Shown: piece by piece, positions 1-8,205 of the stretch
Layout: every line of letters begins with the position of its first letter
Position numbering within the stretch: position 1 is the first letter of the stretch
NCBI GenBank assembly: GCA_937877535.1
Contig: CALFJF010000073.1
Location: 1-36,842, forward strand
DNA length: 36,842 nucleotides
DNA from: an uncultured Treponema sp.
Lineage (GTDB): Bacteria > Spirochaetota > Spirochaetia > Treponematales > Treponemataceae
Direction: 5' to 3'
Position numbers and translations under genes: made by a program
The notes under the pieces: model-generated
Databases searched by the model: none
Told to the model about the DNA's origin: nothing
Seen by the model: the letters and a program-made list of their open reading frames with translations, nothing else

Positions 1-266
1 ACCAAGATTTCCTTGTCCTTGGGTCGCCCCTCGCGCTTGATGAAGCCGCCGGGAATTTTCCCTGCGGCGTAGTATTTTTCGTTGTACTCAACCGTGACGG
101 GAACGAAGTCCAAGCCTTCCCTGACCTCGCTTGACGCGCAGACCGTCGCGATGACCACCGCGCCGCCGAACTGCGCGTACACGCACCCGTTCGCCTGCTT
201 TCCGATTTTTCCTGTTTCAAGGACAAGCTCGTCGTTCCCAATTTTGTACGTTACTCTGTTCACCAT
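1..266 (-). CDS. pnp: Polyribonucleotide nucleotidyltransferase, N-terminal part (runs off left edge)
   Basis: PNPase degrades RNA phosphorolytically from the 3' end in the cytoplasm and is part of RNA turnover. Only the first ~88 residues are inside the window. The minus-strand reading MVNRVTYKIGNDELVLETG is followed by a stretch typical of the first RNase PH domain: YAQFGGAVVIATVCAS, then FVPVTVEYNEKYYAAGKIPGG and FIKREGRP. The start is the ATG at 266, preceded by a GGGAG ribosome-binding site. It lies 14 bp downstream of rpsO, the usual rpsO-pnp order, and is probably co-transcribed with it. No terminator is visible between the two. Identity is confident; nothing can be said about the missing S1 and KH domains. 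Confidence 0.93.
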   Translation of the reverse strand, partial: MVNRVTYKIGNDELVLETGKIGKQANGCVYAQFGGAVVIATVCASSEVREGLDFVPVTVEYNEKYYAAGKIPGGFIKREGRPKDKEIL

Positions 267-280
267 GGCAGACTCCCGCG

Positions 281-550
281 TTACTTGCGGAGACCCAAGT
301 CTTTGATGAGCTGGCGGTACGCCTCCAAATCCTTGCGCTGCAAGTACTTGAGCAGAGCGCGTCGTGCGCCAACCGCTTTCAGAAGTCCGCGTTTTGCTCC
401 CGTGTCTTTTGGGAAACGCTTTGAATGTTCGGTGAGTTGCTTGATTCTCTCTGTAAGAAGAGCCGCTTGAACTTTTGTGTTACCAGTGTCGTTTTCGTTT
501 GCACCGAATCTGCTGACGATTGATGCCGTTGTTTCTTTTGTAAGTGCCAT
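281..550 (-). CDS. rpsO: 30S ribosomal protein S15
   Basis: S15 is a primary 16S rRNA-binding protein of the small-subunit platform. The 89-residue length is standard. The sequence carries the family pattern: an N-terminal LTKETTASIVSRFG, then VQAALLTERIKQLTEH, and the rRNA-contacting HSKRFPKDTGAKRGLLK followed by RRALLKYLQRKD and a C-terminal YRQLIKDLGLRK. It sits 3 bp downstream of the truB/ribF fusion and 14 bp upstream of pnp, so it is an internal cistron of the translation operon. In other bacteria S15 represses its own messenger; I could not recognise a specific autoregulatory fold in the very short upstream spacer. Confidence 0.97.
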   Translation of the reverse strand: MALTKETTASIVSRFGANENDTGNTKVQAALLTERIKQLTEHSKRFPKDTGAKRGLLKAVGARRALLKYLQRKDLEAYRQLIKDLGLRK

Positions 551-553
551 TAC

Positions 554-2470
554 TTACTCCTTCAAAAAATTATTTTCATCTGGATACCCAAATTGTATTG
601 CTTTAACCCATCCTTCAATCAATTTGCCAGAAAAAGAAAGGCGAAGAGTTCCATTTTCCAGCATACAATCGGAGAGATGCGAAAAAACACGTACAGATGA
701 TTGTGCTTCACCAGATTGTAGCCCATTTTTGCGCGAAAAAGCGCGAATTACCGTTACACGGTACGTTCCGTCAGGAGGAAAAACCTGATTTTTTTGATTT
801 TCTTGATTTTTTTTGCAATGCGCGAGAAGCATATTTTTTTCTCCAGCGCACGTTTGAGTCCAAGAAAAATCGGAGCAGTCCAGCGCAAACGGACGCTCAA
901 GCATATACGCAGCAGAAGAAAAATCCGCGTTGCCTATACACGCTCGGATTCTCGAAGAACTGACCCGCTCGCCATTGTACAAAACCGAATCTATTGTACG
1001 CAAAACAAAATTTCGCTCCAACGCCAACGCGCCGATTGCCGTCATGTCGGTAGAACCTTTGTAACCGCAGCGAAAATCTTTTCCTTCGGCAAGAAAACGC
1101 ATTTTGCAAAAATCAACAAGCGACGAAAGAAAATCACTTCCATCGATTTTAGCAAATTCGTCGGAAAAGTCAATGACAACGGCAAACGAAAACCCTTTTG
1201 CCGCAAACGTTTCGAGCCGTTGCGAAAGAGTCGCCACATCGCCTTCGTATTCCTTTGGATTTTTGAACGAACGAAGCGATTTTGTAAATGTAACAACGCC
1301 AGGAACGAGCGAATTGTTTTTTTGAAAAAGCACTGCGTCAAAAAGCGCGTCGTGTCCCAAATGCGGTCCGTCAAAACTCCCGATTGTAAGCGCGCTTCCT
1401 ACATTTTCGCTTTTGTTTTCAAAAAAATCGTGGCAGACTTTTCCGCTCGTAACGTCTTTCCATGAATAAACGGAAAACTGATTGCGCAAAGGAATGACAA
1501 AACCGTAGGAAAATTTTTTTTCGACCTTTTTTACGATTCCCGCGAATTTTCCTTTTGGATAAAAAACCGCGATTTCCGCTTTTGACGGAAGCGAGCCGCG
1601 CGAAAAAAACATCGAGGAGCGAAGCGGGCGACCGTGCGAAAAATCGTCTGCAAAATACGGCGAAACAGAAACGGGAACGAGCGAACACATTTTGGCAATT
1701 TCTGCCGTCATTTCTTTTTTTTGAGAACGGATTTTTTCAAAAAAATCGGTTTCGTTTTCTGTATAACGGTTTTCTTCAAAACGCGCATTTTCAAAAGAAG
1801 CAGAAATCGAAAACGCGCCAAGATTTTCTTGACCAACCGCGTCTTCCAAACGAAACTTTCCCACGGAAGTACGGCGAAGCGCGACCACATGAGCGCACGA
1901 ATCAAGCGCGTAAGCGATGTCGCGGGCGAGCGCACGAATGTACGTGCCTTTTGAACAACGGACTTCCACAAGCGCGCGACCGTCCGAAAAATCGAGCAAC
2001 TCAATCGAATGAATCGTTATTTTTCGGGGAGGAATTTCCGCGCTCTTTCCTTCTCGCGCAAGGTCGCTTGCCCGTTTTCCATTTACATGAAGTGCGCTAA
2101 AAAGCGGCGGAGTTTGTAAAATCTCGCCAAGAAACCGAGGCAAAACCGCGCGAACCTCCTCCTCCGAAGGAACTCGCGATTTTTTTACGATTTTTCCCGT
2201 TCGATCAAGCGTGTCGGTTTCTTCGCCAAAAGCAATCACGGCACGGTACGTTTTGTCCATGCCCGTTATGTGCGAAACCAAATGCGTCATTCTTCCAACA
2301 AGAACGACCAAAAGCCCGTCTGCAAAAGAATCAAGCGTACCCGTATGCCCCACGTGCGTCGTTCCGAGCGCACGTTTTACCGCAGAAAGAGAGGCAAAAC
2401 TCGTAGGTCCTGCTTTTTTTGCAAGGAGAACGATTCCGTTAAGACCGCTTTCATTCGTCCGCTTTTTCAT
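554..2470 (-). CDS. truB: TruB tRNA pseudouridine-55 synthase fused to a RibF-like FMN adenylyltransferase domain
   Basis: One uninterrupted 638-residue frame joins two proteins that are normally separate. Residues 10-300 are TruB, which makes pseudouridine 55 in tRNA: GHTGTLDSFADGLL carries the catalytic Asp47, and KTYRAVIAFGEETDTLD and SKGTYIRALARDI are other family motifs. Residues 360-530 resemble the adenylyltransferase half of bifunctional RibF, which makes FAD from FMN: IGSFDGPHLGH is the nucleotidyl-transfer motif and VSSSRIRACIG the later ISSSxIR motif. The last ~100 residues sit where the riboflavin kinase half should be, but I see no GRxxGFPTAN motif, only a faint PDGTYRV trace, so the kinase is degenerate or absent. 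It overlaps rbfA by 20 bp and precedes rpsO by 3 bp. In T. pallidum the truB and ribF genes are, from memory, neighbours, which makes fusion plausible. It could alternatively be a dead RibF relic retained as a domain. Confidence 0.88.
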   Translation of the reverse strand: MKKRTNESGLNGIVLLAKKAGPTSFASLSAVKRALGTTHVGHTGTLDSFADGLLVVLVGRMTHLVSHITGMDKTYRAVIAFGEETDTLDRTGKIVKKSRVPSEEEVRAVLPRFLGEILQTPPLFSALHVNGKRASDLAREGKSAEIPPRKITIHSIELLDFSDGRALVEVRCSKGTYIRALARDIAYALDSCAHVVALRRTSVGKFRLEDAVGQENLGAFSISASFENARFEENRYTENETDFFEKIRSQKKEMTAEIAKMCSLVPVSVSPYFADDFSHGRPLRSSMFFSRGSLPSKAEIAVFYPKGKFAGIVKKVEKKFSYGFVIPLRNQFSVYSWKDVTSGKVCHDFFENKSENVGSALTIGSFDGPHLGHDALFDAVLFQKNNSLVPGVVTFTKSLRSFKNPKEYEGDVATLSQRLETFAAKGFSFAVVIDFSDEFAKIDGSDFLSSLVDFCKMRFLAEGKDFRCGYKGSTDMTAIGALALERNFVLRTIDSVLYNGERVSSSRIRACIGNADFSSAAYMLERPFALDCSDFSWTQTCAGEKNMLLAHCKKNQENQKNQVFPPDGTYRVTVIRAFSRKNGLQSGEAQSSVRVFSHLSDCMLENGTLRLSFSGKLIEGWVKAIQFGYPDENNFLKE

Positions 2471-2831
2471 TCTCCCCCGCCTCTTCTTTTTCGAGCCGAG
2501 TCAATTTGCGAACCATCTCAAATCCCGCTTTCATGCTTTCGTCCAAAACAAACGTAAGGCGCGGAAATTGCCGAATCGTAAGTTTTTTTGCAATCGACGA
2601 CTGAATGAAGCCCGCCGCACTTTGCAATCCTTCGATTCCCGTTTTGATTTTTGACTCTGGAAGGAAACTCGAAACAAAAACGCGCGCGTACGAAAGGTCT
2701 CTGGAAACTTCCACTCGATTTACGCTCAAAAACGTTGAAACACGGGGGTCTTTTATTTGCTCGCGCAAAATCATCTGAGAAATCTCATCTCGAATCTGCT
2801 CGCCAAGACGCAACATGCGGAATTCGCCCAT
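2451..2831 (-). CDS. rbfA: Ribosome-binding factor A
   Basis: RbfA is a cold-shock 30S maturation factor that binds near the 5' end helix of 16S rRNA. The 126-residue protein has the expected order: RLGEQIRDEISQMILREQIKDPRV at the N-terminus, VNRVEVSRDLSYARVFVS in the KH-like fold, and IAKKLTIRQFPRLTFVLDES near the end. The acidic, Lys-rich tail EEAGENEKADE is extra and probably disordered. The ATG at 2831 lies just past the infB stop, with a GGAGG inside the infB 3' end serving as ribosome-binding site. Its 3' end overlaps the start of the truB/ribF fusion by 20 bp, suggesting translational coupling in the operon. Confidence 0.95.
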   Translation of the reverse strand: MGEFRMLRLGEQIRDEISQMILREQIKDPRVSTFLSVNRVEVSRDLSYARVFVSSFLPESKIKTGIEGLQSAAGFIQSSIAKKLTIRQFPRLTFVLDESMKAGFEMVRKLTRLEKEEAGENEKADE

Positions 2832-2834
2832 CGA

Positions 2835-5468
2835 TTACGCCTCCTCCGTTTCTTTTTGAGAAGCCGCTTCCTTTTCTTTTGCGATTGAGTCGCCCAAATG
2901 ACGCGCAACTTCCACGTATTCAAAGACTTCAAGCGTGTCGCCTTCTTGAATATCCTGCCAATTTTCAAGTCCTACGCCACATTCGTACCCGTAAGTCACT
3001 TCTTTTGCGTCGTCCTTGAACCGTTTGAGAGAAGCGATTTTTCCCGTAAATTTGACAATTCCGTCGCGGATAAGATTCACGCTCGCAGTTCGACGCACAA
3101 CGCCGTCCGTAACGTAACACCCTGCTATCACGCCGATTTTTGGAACGCGATACGTTTGCCGAACTTCGAGCGTTCCCGTCGTTTCCTCTTTTGTGTCTGG
3201 CTTCAACAAACCTTCCATCGCCTGCGTGATTTCTTCGACACACTTATAAATTACGTTATATTTACGAATATCGACTTTTTCTTGGTCGGCAAGGAGTTTT
3301 GCCTTTGGCGTGGGTCGCACGTTGAATCCGATGATAATCGCGTTTTCGTCCGCAGCCGCAAGCGTTACGTCGCTTTCGTTAATCGCGCCCGCCGAAGAAT
3401 GAATAACAACGAGTCTGATTTCCCTTGTGGACAGTTTTTCAAGCGAACTTTTTAGTGCTTCGGCAGAACCTTGCAAATCCGCTTTGATGATAACTTTGAA
3501 CTCTTTGATTTCGCTTGCTTCAATCGTCGAATACAGATTGTCGAGCGTAACTTTTTTGACAACTTTTGCCGCTTCAAAACGTTTGAGTTCCTGTCGCTTT
3601 GCAGAAATCGCACGAGCGTCTTTTTCGTTTTCCGTAACTTGGAACGGGTCGCCTGCATTCGGCATTGCGTCAAGTCCCAAAACCTCAACTGGCATACTCG
3701 GCAGAGCCTCTTGAACGCGCTCTCCCCTATCGTTAAACATCGCTCTAACACGCCCAGAAAAAATTCCTGCCACAAACGGGTCTCCAACGCGCAAAATACC
3801 CGTTTGAACCACAACCGACGCAATAACGCCACGCCCTTGGTCAACGCGCGACTCAATGACTTTTCCTTCCGCGCGCGTGTCCACAGGGGCTTTTAATTCC
3901 AGCACTTCCGCTTGCAAAAGAATCGCGTCCAAAAGGTCGTCAATTCCAAGCCCTTGCTTTGCGCTGATTTTTACGTACTGCGTGTCTCCGCCCCACTCTT
4001 CTGGAGTGAGTCCTTGCTCTGAAAGTTGCGTCATAACGCGGTCAGGATTTGCGTCAGGCTTATCGATTTTGTTTACGGCAACGATAATCGGAACTTTTGC
4101 ATCCCGCGCATGGCTCAACGCTTCCAAAGTTTGAGGCATCACGCCGTCGTCTGCCGCCACAACAAGCACAACGATGTCCGTAATTTGCGCTCCCCGCGCC
4201 CGCATCATCGTAAACGCTTCGTGTCCTGGCGTGTCAAGGAACGTAATCACGCCTTTTTCGGTTTTTACTTGATACGCGCCGATTTTTTGCGTAATTCCGC
4301 CCGCTTCGCCCGCAGCAACGTTCGTGTTTCGGATTGCGTCAAGCGTTTTGGTTTTTCCGTGGTCAACGTGTCCCATAACCGTAACGATTGGCGGTCGAAC
4401 GAGCAGATTTTCCTCCGCCCCCACGTCGCTTTCGATGACCGTTTCTTCGTAAAGGCTCACCAGATGAACTTCGCACCCGTACTCCGAAGCAAGAATCGTT
4501 GCCGTATCGCTGTCGATTGACTGATTTATCGTAACCATCATGCCCATGCTCATGAGTTTTCCGATTAAGTCGCTCGCCTTGAGATTCATTTTTTTGGCAA
4601 GGTCGGAAACCGAAATCGATTCCATGATGTCGATTTGCTTTGGAACAACGCTCGCGCTTGAAGTTGCTTTTTTCTTTGTATCTTCCTCAAACCATTCTTC
4701 GCGGTCTTTTCTTTGTCCATAAGTTTGCTGTTTTTTCTTTCCTTGAGAACCGCGCCGCCCTTGCTGTTGCGGAATGGGAGCAGGGCCAGAGCCAAACGAA
4801 GGTCGATTTCCAAAACCTGGTCGAGAAGAACCACCTACGCCACCATTGCGTCCGCCAAATCCACCGCGCTTATTGTCTTGCCCCGTGCGTGCTCCTGCCC
4901 CACCGGGGCGGTTTCCGCCCGCAAACGTTCCTGTGCGAACGCCCGTGCGTTTTTCGCCATTCGTTGTCCGCTGATAATTTTCCCGCGCATCTCGACCGCT
5001 AAAACCACCACCGTGCGCAAACGTTCCCGTCCTTGCGCCGCCAGAGCGTCCACTAAAACCAGAGCGCGACCGCTCTGCAAGATTTCCAGCCCGCACGTTT
5101 GGACGAGTAGACGAAAACTCAGTGCGTTTAGAAATGGGCGCAGAAGGCTTTTGCGCTGGTGGTACAAAACCGCTTTTTTTCTCGGCATCGGGTTTTGGAG
5201 TTCTTGCAACAATTTTTCCGTGCGCTTCCCCGCCAGGAGTCGCGACTTTTCCGCGCCGAACAATTCGCTTCTTTTTTACCTCCACGGAAGACGATTTTGC
5301 ATCCCTTGATTCGCTTGAGGTTGAAAAAGAACCTTCCATCGACGCATTTTCTTTTGATTCATTTTCGCCTTTCGATTCTTTTCGCGCTTCGGGGCGCTTG
5401 TTCAAAACAAACTCCACCGTTTTTGAGTCTTCTTTTGATTCCCCTTCGTTTTTTTTCTCTTCTGCCAT
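2835..5468 (-). CDS. infB: Translation initiation factor IF-2
   Basis: IF-2 is the GTPase that brings initiator fMet-tRNA to the 30S subunit and promotes subunit joining. I start it at the ATG at 5468 (877 residues), which has GGAAG 5 nt upstream, rather than at the TTG 24 bp further up. Residues 1-260 are low-complexity: an acidic/Lys-rich start, then a long Gly-Arg-rich stretch with repeated RTGTFA and GGFGGR units. An IF2_N domain follows at about 270-330 (ISVSDLAKKMNLKASDLIGKLM). The GTPase has G1 GHVDHGKT near 366-373, G3 DTPGHEAF and G4 NKID. The domain II-IV region, ending in GLENWQDIQEGDTLEVFE, is intact. The RGG-like N-terminal linker is unusually rich in glycine and may bind RNA nonspecifically; that is inference. 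Confidence 0.96.
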   Translation of the reverse strand: MAEEKKNEGESKEDSKTVEFVLNKRPEARKESKGENESKENASMEGSFSTSSESRDAKSSSVEVKKKRIVRRGKVATPGGEAHGKIVARTPKPDAEKKSGFVPPAQKPSAPISKRTEFSSTRPNVRAGNLAERSRSGFSGRSGGARTGTFAHGGGFSGRDARENYQRTTNGEKRTGVRTGTFAGGNRPGGAGARTGQDNKRGGFGGRNGGVGGSSRPGFGNRPSFGSGPAPIPQQQGRRGSQGKKKQQTYGQRKDREEWFEEDTKKKATSSASVVPKQIDIMESISVSDLAKKMNLKASDLIGKLMSMGMMVTINQSIDSDTATILASEYGCEVHLVSLYEETVIESDVGAEENLLVRPPIVTVMGHVDHGKTKTLDAIRNTNVAAGEAGGITQKIGAYQVKTEKGVITFLDTPGHEAFTMMRARGAQITDIVVLVVAADDGVMPQTLEALSHARDAKVPIIVAVNKIDKPDANPDRVMTQLSEQGLTPEEWGGDTQYVKISAKQGLGIDDLLDAILLQAEVLELKAPVDTRAEGKVIESRVDQGRGVIASVVVQTGILRVGDPFVAGIFSGRVRAMFNDRGERVQEALPSMPVEVLGLDAMPNAGDPFQVTENEKDARAISAKRQELKRFEAAKVVKKVTLDNLYSTIEASEIKEFKVIIKADLQGSAEALKSSLEKLSTREIRLVVIHSSAGAINESDVTLAAADENAIIIGFNVRPTPKAKLLADQEKVDIRKYNVIYKCVEEITQAMEGLLKPDTKEETTGTLEVRQTYRVPKIGVIAGCYVTDGVVRRTASVNLIRDGIVKFTGKIASLKRFKDDAKEVTYGYECGVGLENWQDIQEGDTLEVFEYVEVARHLGDSIAKEKEAASQKETEEA

Positions 5469-5557
5469 ATTTTCTTCCAATTTTCTCCGCAAAATCCTTT
5501 TCTATTTTACTACTATTATCGAACTTTTCGCTTTTCCAAAAATCAGTTTGCGTCCGT

Positions 5558-6988
5558 TTACTCAAATTCCGTGCCACAAATCGGGCATTTTGTTACGTCG
5601 GGAGTTACTTTTGCGTGACAATTTGGACATTCGTACTCCGTTTCCGATTCCTCGTCGTCATCTACAAACTCAACGTAATTATGGAGAATTGTAAACAGAT
5701 TTTCAATTTGTTCTTCTGAGAGAATGCCGCTTTCCAAAAGTTTTCCAGAATCATACGCATCAACAAACTCTTCGATTCCGTCGAATTCCGTTCCGCGGAG
5801 TTTTTCTGCCACGTCCGAAGGCGTTTCTGGCAATTCTGAAACGAGCGAAAAATCGGTTTCCGTTGGATTTTCTTCCGTTTGCGCTTCTTGAGGAATTTCG
5901 TTAAACAGAGCGACTGGACGGCGCACAATTTCGTCAAGATTGAGGTCTTTTGCTTGAGACTCCGTTTTTACGTCAATCGCCCAATCGCACAATTTGTTCG
6001 CCAAGCGAACGTTATGCCCTTGCTTTCCAATCGCAAGCGAATATTGCGTGTCTGGCACGATTGCAAGCGCGCGCTTTGTTTCGTGGTCAGTTATGTACAC
6101 GCGGACATCTTTTGCGGGAACCAACGCCTCCGCGATAAATTTTTCAGGACTATCCCAATACCGAACGATGTCCATTTTCTCGCCATCGATTTCGCGGATA
6201 ACGTTTTGGATTCTAATTCCTTTGAGTCCAACGCACGCGCCCACGGGGTCAACGCCCTCGCGCGAAGTCGTTACGGCAACTTTTGTGCGGTAGCCGACCG
6301 AGCGAACGACTTTTTTGATTTCCACAGTACCGTCCATAATTTCAGGCACTTCAAGCGTCAACACGCTCTTAACGAATTCGGGGTCGCTTCGACTCAAAAC
6401 CAACTGCACTCCAGCGGAAGTCGAATTTATGTCCACAACGAGTGCTTTGATTCTGTCGTTTTTCTCGTAATGCTCGTTCGGATTTTGATATTTTAACGGA
6501 AGGATTCCTTCGACTTTTCCCAAATCAACGTAAATATTTCCGCGCGATTCTCGCTGATAGTACCCGATTATGATTTCGCCTTTTTTGTTTTTGTACTCGT
6601 TTATAAGCCGATTTTTGTACGACTCGTTGAGTTCCGTGTGCGCGCTTTGCTTTCCCGCCGTAACCGCCGAAAGCGCAAAATCCTTTTTGGGGTCAATTTT
6701 TATATCGATTTCGTCTCCGATTTCACATTCCGCGCTCAATTTTCGCGCGTCTTCAATGTCCATTTCCATAACGGGGTCATACACGTCCCCTGCTTCCACA
6801 ATCGTTTTTCTTGCATACACGGACACTTCCGACATATCGTCCGAAAACTTCACCACGCAATTATCCGCCGCTTTTCCGAACGCCTTTTTGTACGCCTGTC
6901 TGAGCGCATTTTCGATAATTTGCTGAACAGACTCGCGAGAATGTCCCGCCTCCTCAAGTTGCTGAACTGCCTGCAACATTTCCGACAT
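5558..6988 (-). CDS. nusA: Transcription elongation/termination factor NusA with a C-terminal zinc ribbon
   Basis: NusA binds RNA polymerase and nascent RNA and controls pausing, termination and antitermination. The 476-residue protein has an N-terminal polymerase-binding domain (about 1-125), an S1 domain (KGEIIIGYYQRESRGNIYVDLGKVEGILPL, about 130-200) and two KH domains with PVGACVGLKGIRIQNVIREIDGEKMDIV and YSLAIGKQGHNVRLANKLCDW. A low-complexity Glu-rich linker and a small helical segment follow. The protein then ends with two CxxC knuckles, CPNC and CPIC, separated by 10 residues: a zinc-ribbon signature I do not associate with ordinary NusA. It lies between rimP and infB, the conserved bacterial order. 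All four cysteines are present, so the ribbon looks functional; its partner is unknown. Confidence 0.95.
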   Translation of the reverse strand: MSEMLQAVQQLEEAGHSRESVQQIIENALRQAYKKAFGKAADNCVVKFSDDMSEVSVYARKTIVEAGDVYDPVMEMDIEDARKLSAECEIGDEIDIKIDPKKDFALSAVTAGKQSAHTELNESYKNRLINEYKNKKGEIIIGYYQRESRGNIYVDLGKVEGILPLKYQNPNEHYEKNDRIKALVVDINSTSAGVQLVLSRSDPEFVKSVLTLEVPEIMDGTVEIKKVVRSVGYRTKVAVTTSREGVDPVGACVGLKGIRIQNVIREIDGEKMDIVRYWDSPEKFIAEALVPAKDVRVYITDHETKRALAIVPDTQYSLAIGKQGHNVRLANKLCDWAIDVKTESQAKDLNLDEIVRRPVALFNEIPQEAQTEENPTETDFSLVSELPETPSDVAEKLRGTEFDGIEEFVDAYDSGKLLESGILSEEQIENLFTILHNYVEFVDDDEESETEYECPNCHAKVTPDVTKCPICGTEFE

Positions 6989-7054
6989 TTTTTTACCCCC
7001 AAACTTTTTTGATTACACTCATTTTGATTTGCGATTTTTGAACAAATCGCTTTT

Positions 7055-7528
7055 TTATGATGAAACAAATTTTGCTTTTGCGATGTCCTCAAGTTCAATT
7101 TGTTTTTTTTCGATTTCGCCCGTTTTTGATGGCACTTTGAGCGCGATTTTTTTTGAATCCGCTTCCAAAAGTTCCCCAGAAATCCAATCGGATTCCGCTC
7201 GACTCCAAACTCGAATATTTTTTCCCACAAAAAACGTGAACTCGGCGGCATTTTTTATATTTCGCTCCATTCCAGGCGAAGAAAGTTCCATTGCAATGTC
7301 GTCGCGCGAAAGAGTTTCTTCAAGATGCGAAAGAATCGCGCGATGTACGCGGGCGCAATCGTCAACGCTGACCGTTTTTGTCGCGTCCGTCGAAGAAACA
7401 ACCGCCTGCACACGAACAACGTTTTTTTGCGGTGTCATTTTTAATTCAACGAGGAAAAATCCCAAGTCTAAAGCGATTTTTGCACATTCTTTATAATGCT
7501 GAAAATGTTCCAGCGAAATATAATCCAT
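7055..7528 (-). CDS. rimP: Ribosome maturation factor RimP
   Basis: RimP assists 30S maturation around the S12/S5 region. I start it at the ATG at 7528 (157 residues) because a GGAGG lies 7 nt upstream. A longer in-frame reading to 7678 would run back through a transcription terminator and has no family similarity. The N-terminal domain contains LDLGFFLVELKMTPQKNVVRV and the DDCARVHRAILSHLEE stretch, followed by the diagnostic MELSSPGMERNIKNAAEFTFFVGKNIRV, the SPGxxR-L motif of RimP. The SH3-like C-terminal domain is shorter. It is the first gene of the rimP-nusA-infB-rbfA group and ends 66 bp before nusA. Confidence 0.92.
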   Translation of the reverse strand: MDYISLEHFQHYKECAKIALDLGFFLVELKMTPQKNVVRVQAVVSSTDATKTVSVDDCARVHRAILSHLEETLSRDDIAMELSSPGMERNIKNAAEFTFFVGKNIRVWSRAESDWISGELLEADSKKIALKVPSKTGEIEKKQIELEDIAKAKFVSS

Positions 7529-7540
7529 TTTTGCCTCCGC

Positions 7541-7571
7541 AAAAACAAAAAAGACCCGTCCTTGACGAGTC
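7541..7571 (-). terminator. Intrinsic terminator (possible attenuator) just upstream of rimP
   Basis: On the minus strand GACTCGTC, a 3-nt AAG loop and GACGGGTC form an 8-bp stem with one G-U pair, followed directly by TTTTTTGTTTTT. It lies 86 bp past the J-domain gene stop and only about 13 bp before the rimP start. It may simply end glgC/J-domain transcripts, with rimP transcribed from a promoter overlapping it: a TAGAAT at 7573-7578 with a TTTGTA 16 bp upstream is a weak candidate. Alternatively it acts as a leader attenuator of the rimP-nusA operon. The terminator call is strong; its target is uncertain. Confidence 0.8.
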
Positions 7572-7656
7572 CATTCTAAAAACGTATTAAAATGTACAAA
7601 AAGAGAATACCACGTCATGCAAACAAACGTCAAGTACGACATTTTTTGATTTTTTG

Positions 7657-8199
7657 TCACGAGTTTCCAGAAATCCACGTTTCAACAATTTCCCATTGAG
7701 AAATCAACATTCGCGTGTTTTCTGCGGCAATGCGCTCGTATTGCGTTCCTACAAATTTGTCTGGGTGATTTTGCTTCAACTTTTCTCGGTAGATTTTTTT
7801 TGCTTCTTCAAAATCCGCATTTTGCGGAATTCCGATTTTTTGCAAGGCGAGCAACACGTTTTGAGGAATTGAAAGCGGACGAAAAACCGCATTTTTGACC
7901 GTTTTTGAAGAATATTCGCTCGAAGAAAAAGCGCGAAAATCGAACGATTTTGCCTCAAATGATTTTTGCGTCCCTCGCTTTATCGCCTCTCCGCGTTCAC
8001 GATTTTTTGTTTCAGTTTTGATAGTCGAAAAATCAAATGAAAAATCCTCCGCCTTCTTTTTTGGAGTTTCACTTTTTTCAAAATGCTCGTTTTGTTCATT
8101 TTGAGAAGGTGGAGGATTTTCGTTTTTTTGAAAAATCACGCCAGAATCAAGCGTTTCTTTGAGAATATCGCCGAGTTTATCGAACATTGATTCTGGCAT
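7657..8199 (-). CDS. Small protein with a C-terminal J domain
   Basis: J domains stimulate the ATPase of DnaK-type Hsp70 chaperones. In this 180-residue protein the J domain is at the very C-terminus (about 112-175): PQNVLLALQKIGIPQNADFEEAKKIYREKLKQNHPDKF, with the invariant HPD tripeptide at 145-147 and a following helix, IAAENTRMLISQWE. Residues 1-110 are charged and low-complexity with no recognisable Gly/Phe region or zinc fingers, so this is a class C J-protein rather than DnaJ. There is no membrane segment, so it is cytosolic. It follows glgC by 6 bp and is probably co-transcribed with it. The client is unknown. An ATG four codons inside (8187) could also be the start. Confidence 0.82.
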   Translation of the reverse strand: MPESMFDKLGDILKETLDSGVIFQKNENPPPSQNEQNEHFEKSETPKKKAEDFSFDFSTIKTETKNRERGEAIKRGTQKSFEAKSFDFRAFSSSEYSSKTVKNAVFRPLSIPQNVLLALQKIGIPQNADFEEAKKIYREKLKQNHPDKFVGTQYERIAAENTRMLISQWEIVETWISGNS

Positions 8200-8205
8200 A
8201 GTTTT

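Noticed and set aside
794..1465. 223-residue plus-strand frame opposite truB/ribF
   Set aside because: It is a basic, low-complexity shadow of an A/T-biased coding strand without a start signal; the minus-strand protein is clearly real.
7529..7678. N-terminal extension of RimP
   Set aside because: It runs through a terminator hairpin and lacks family similarity; GGAGG fixes the ATG at 7528.
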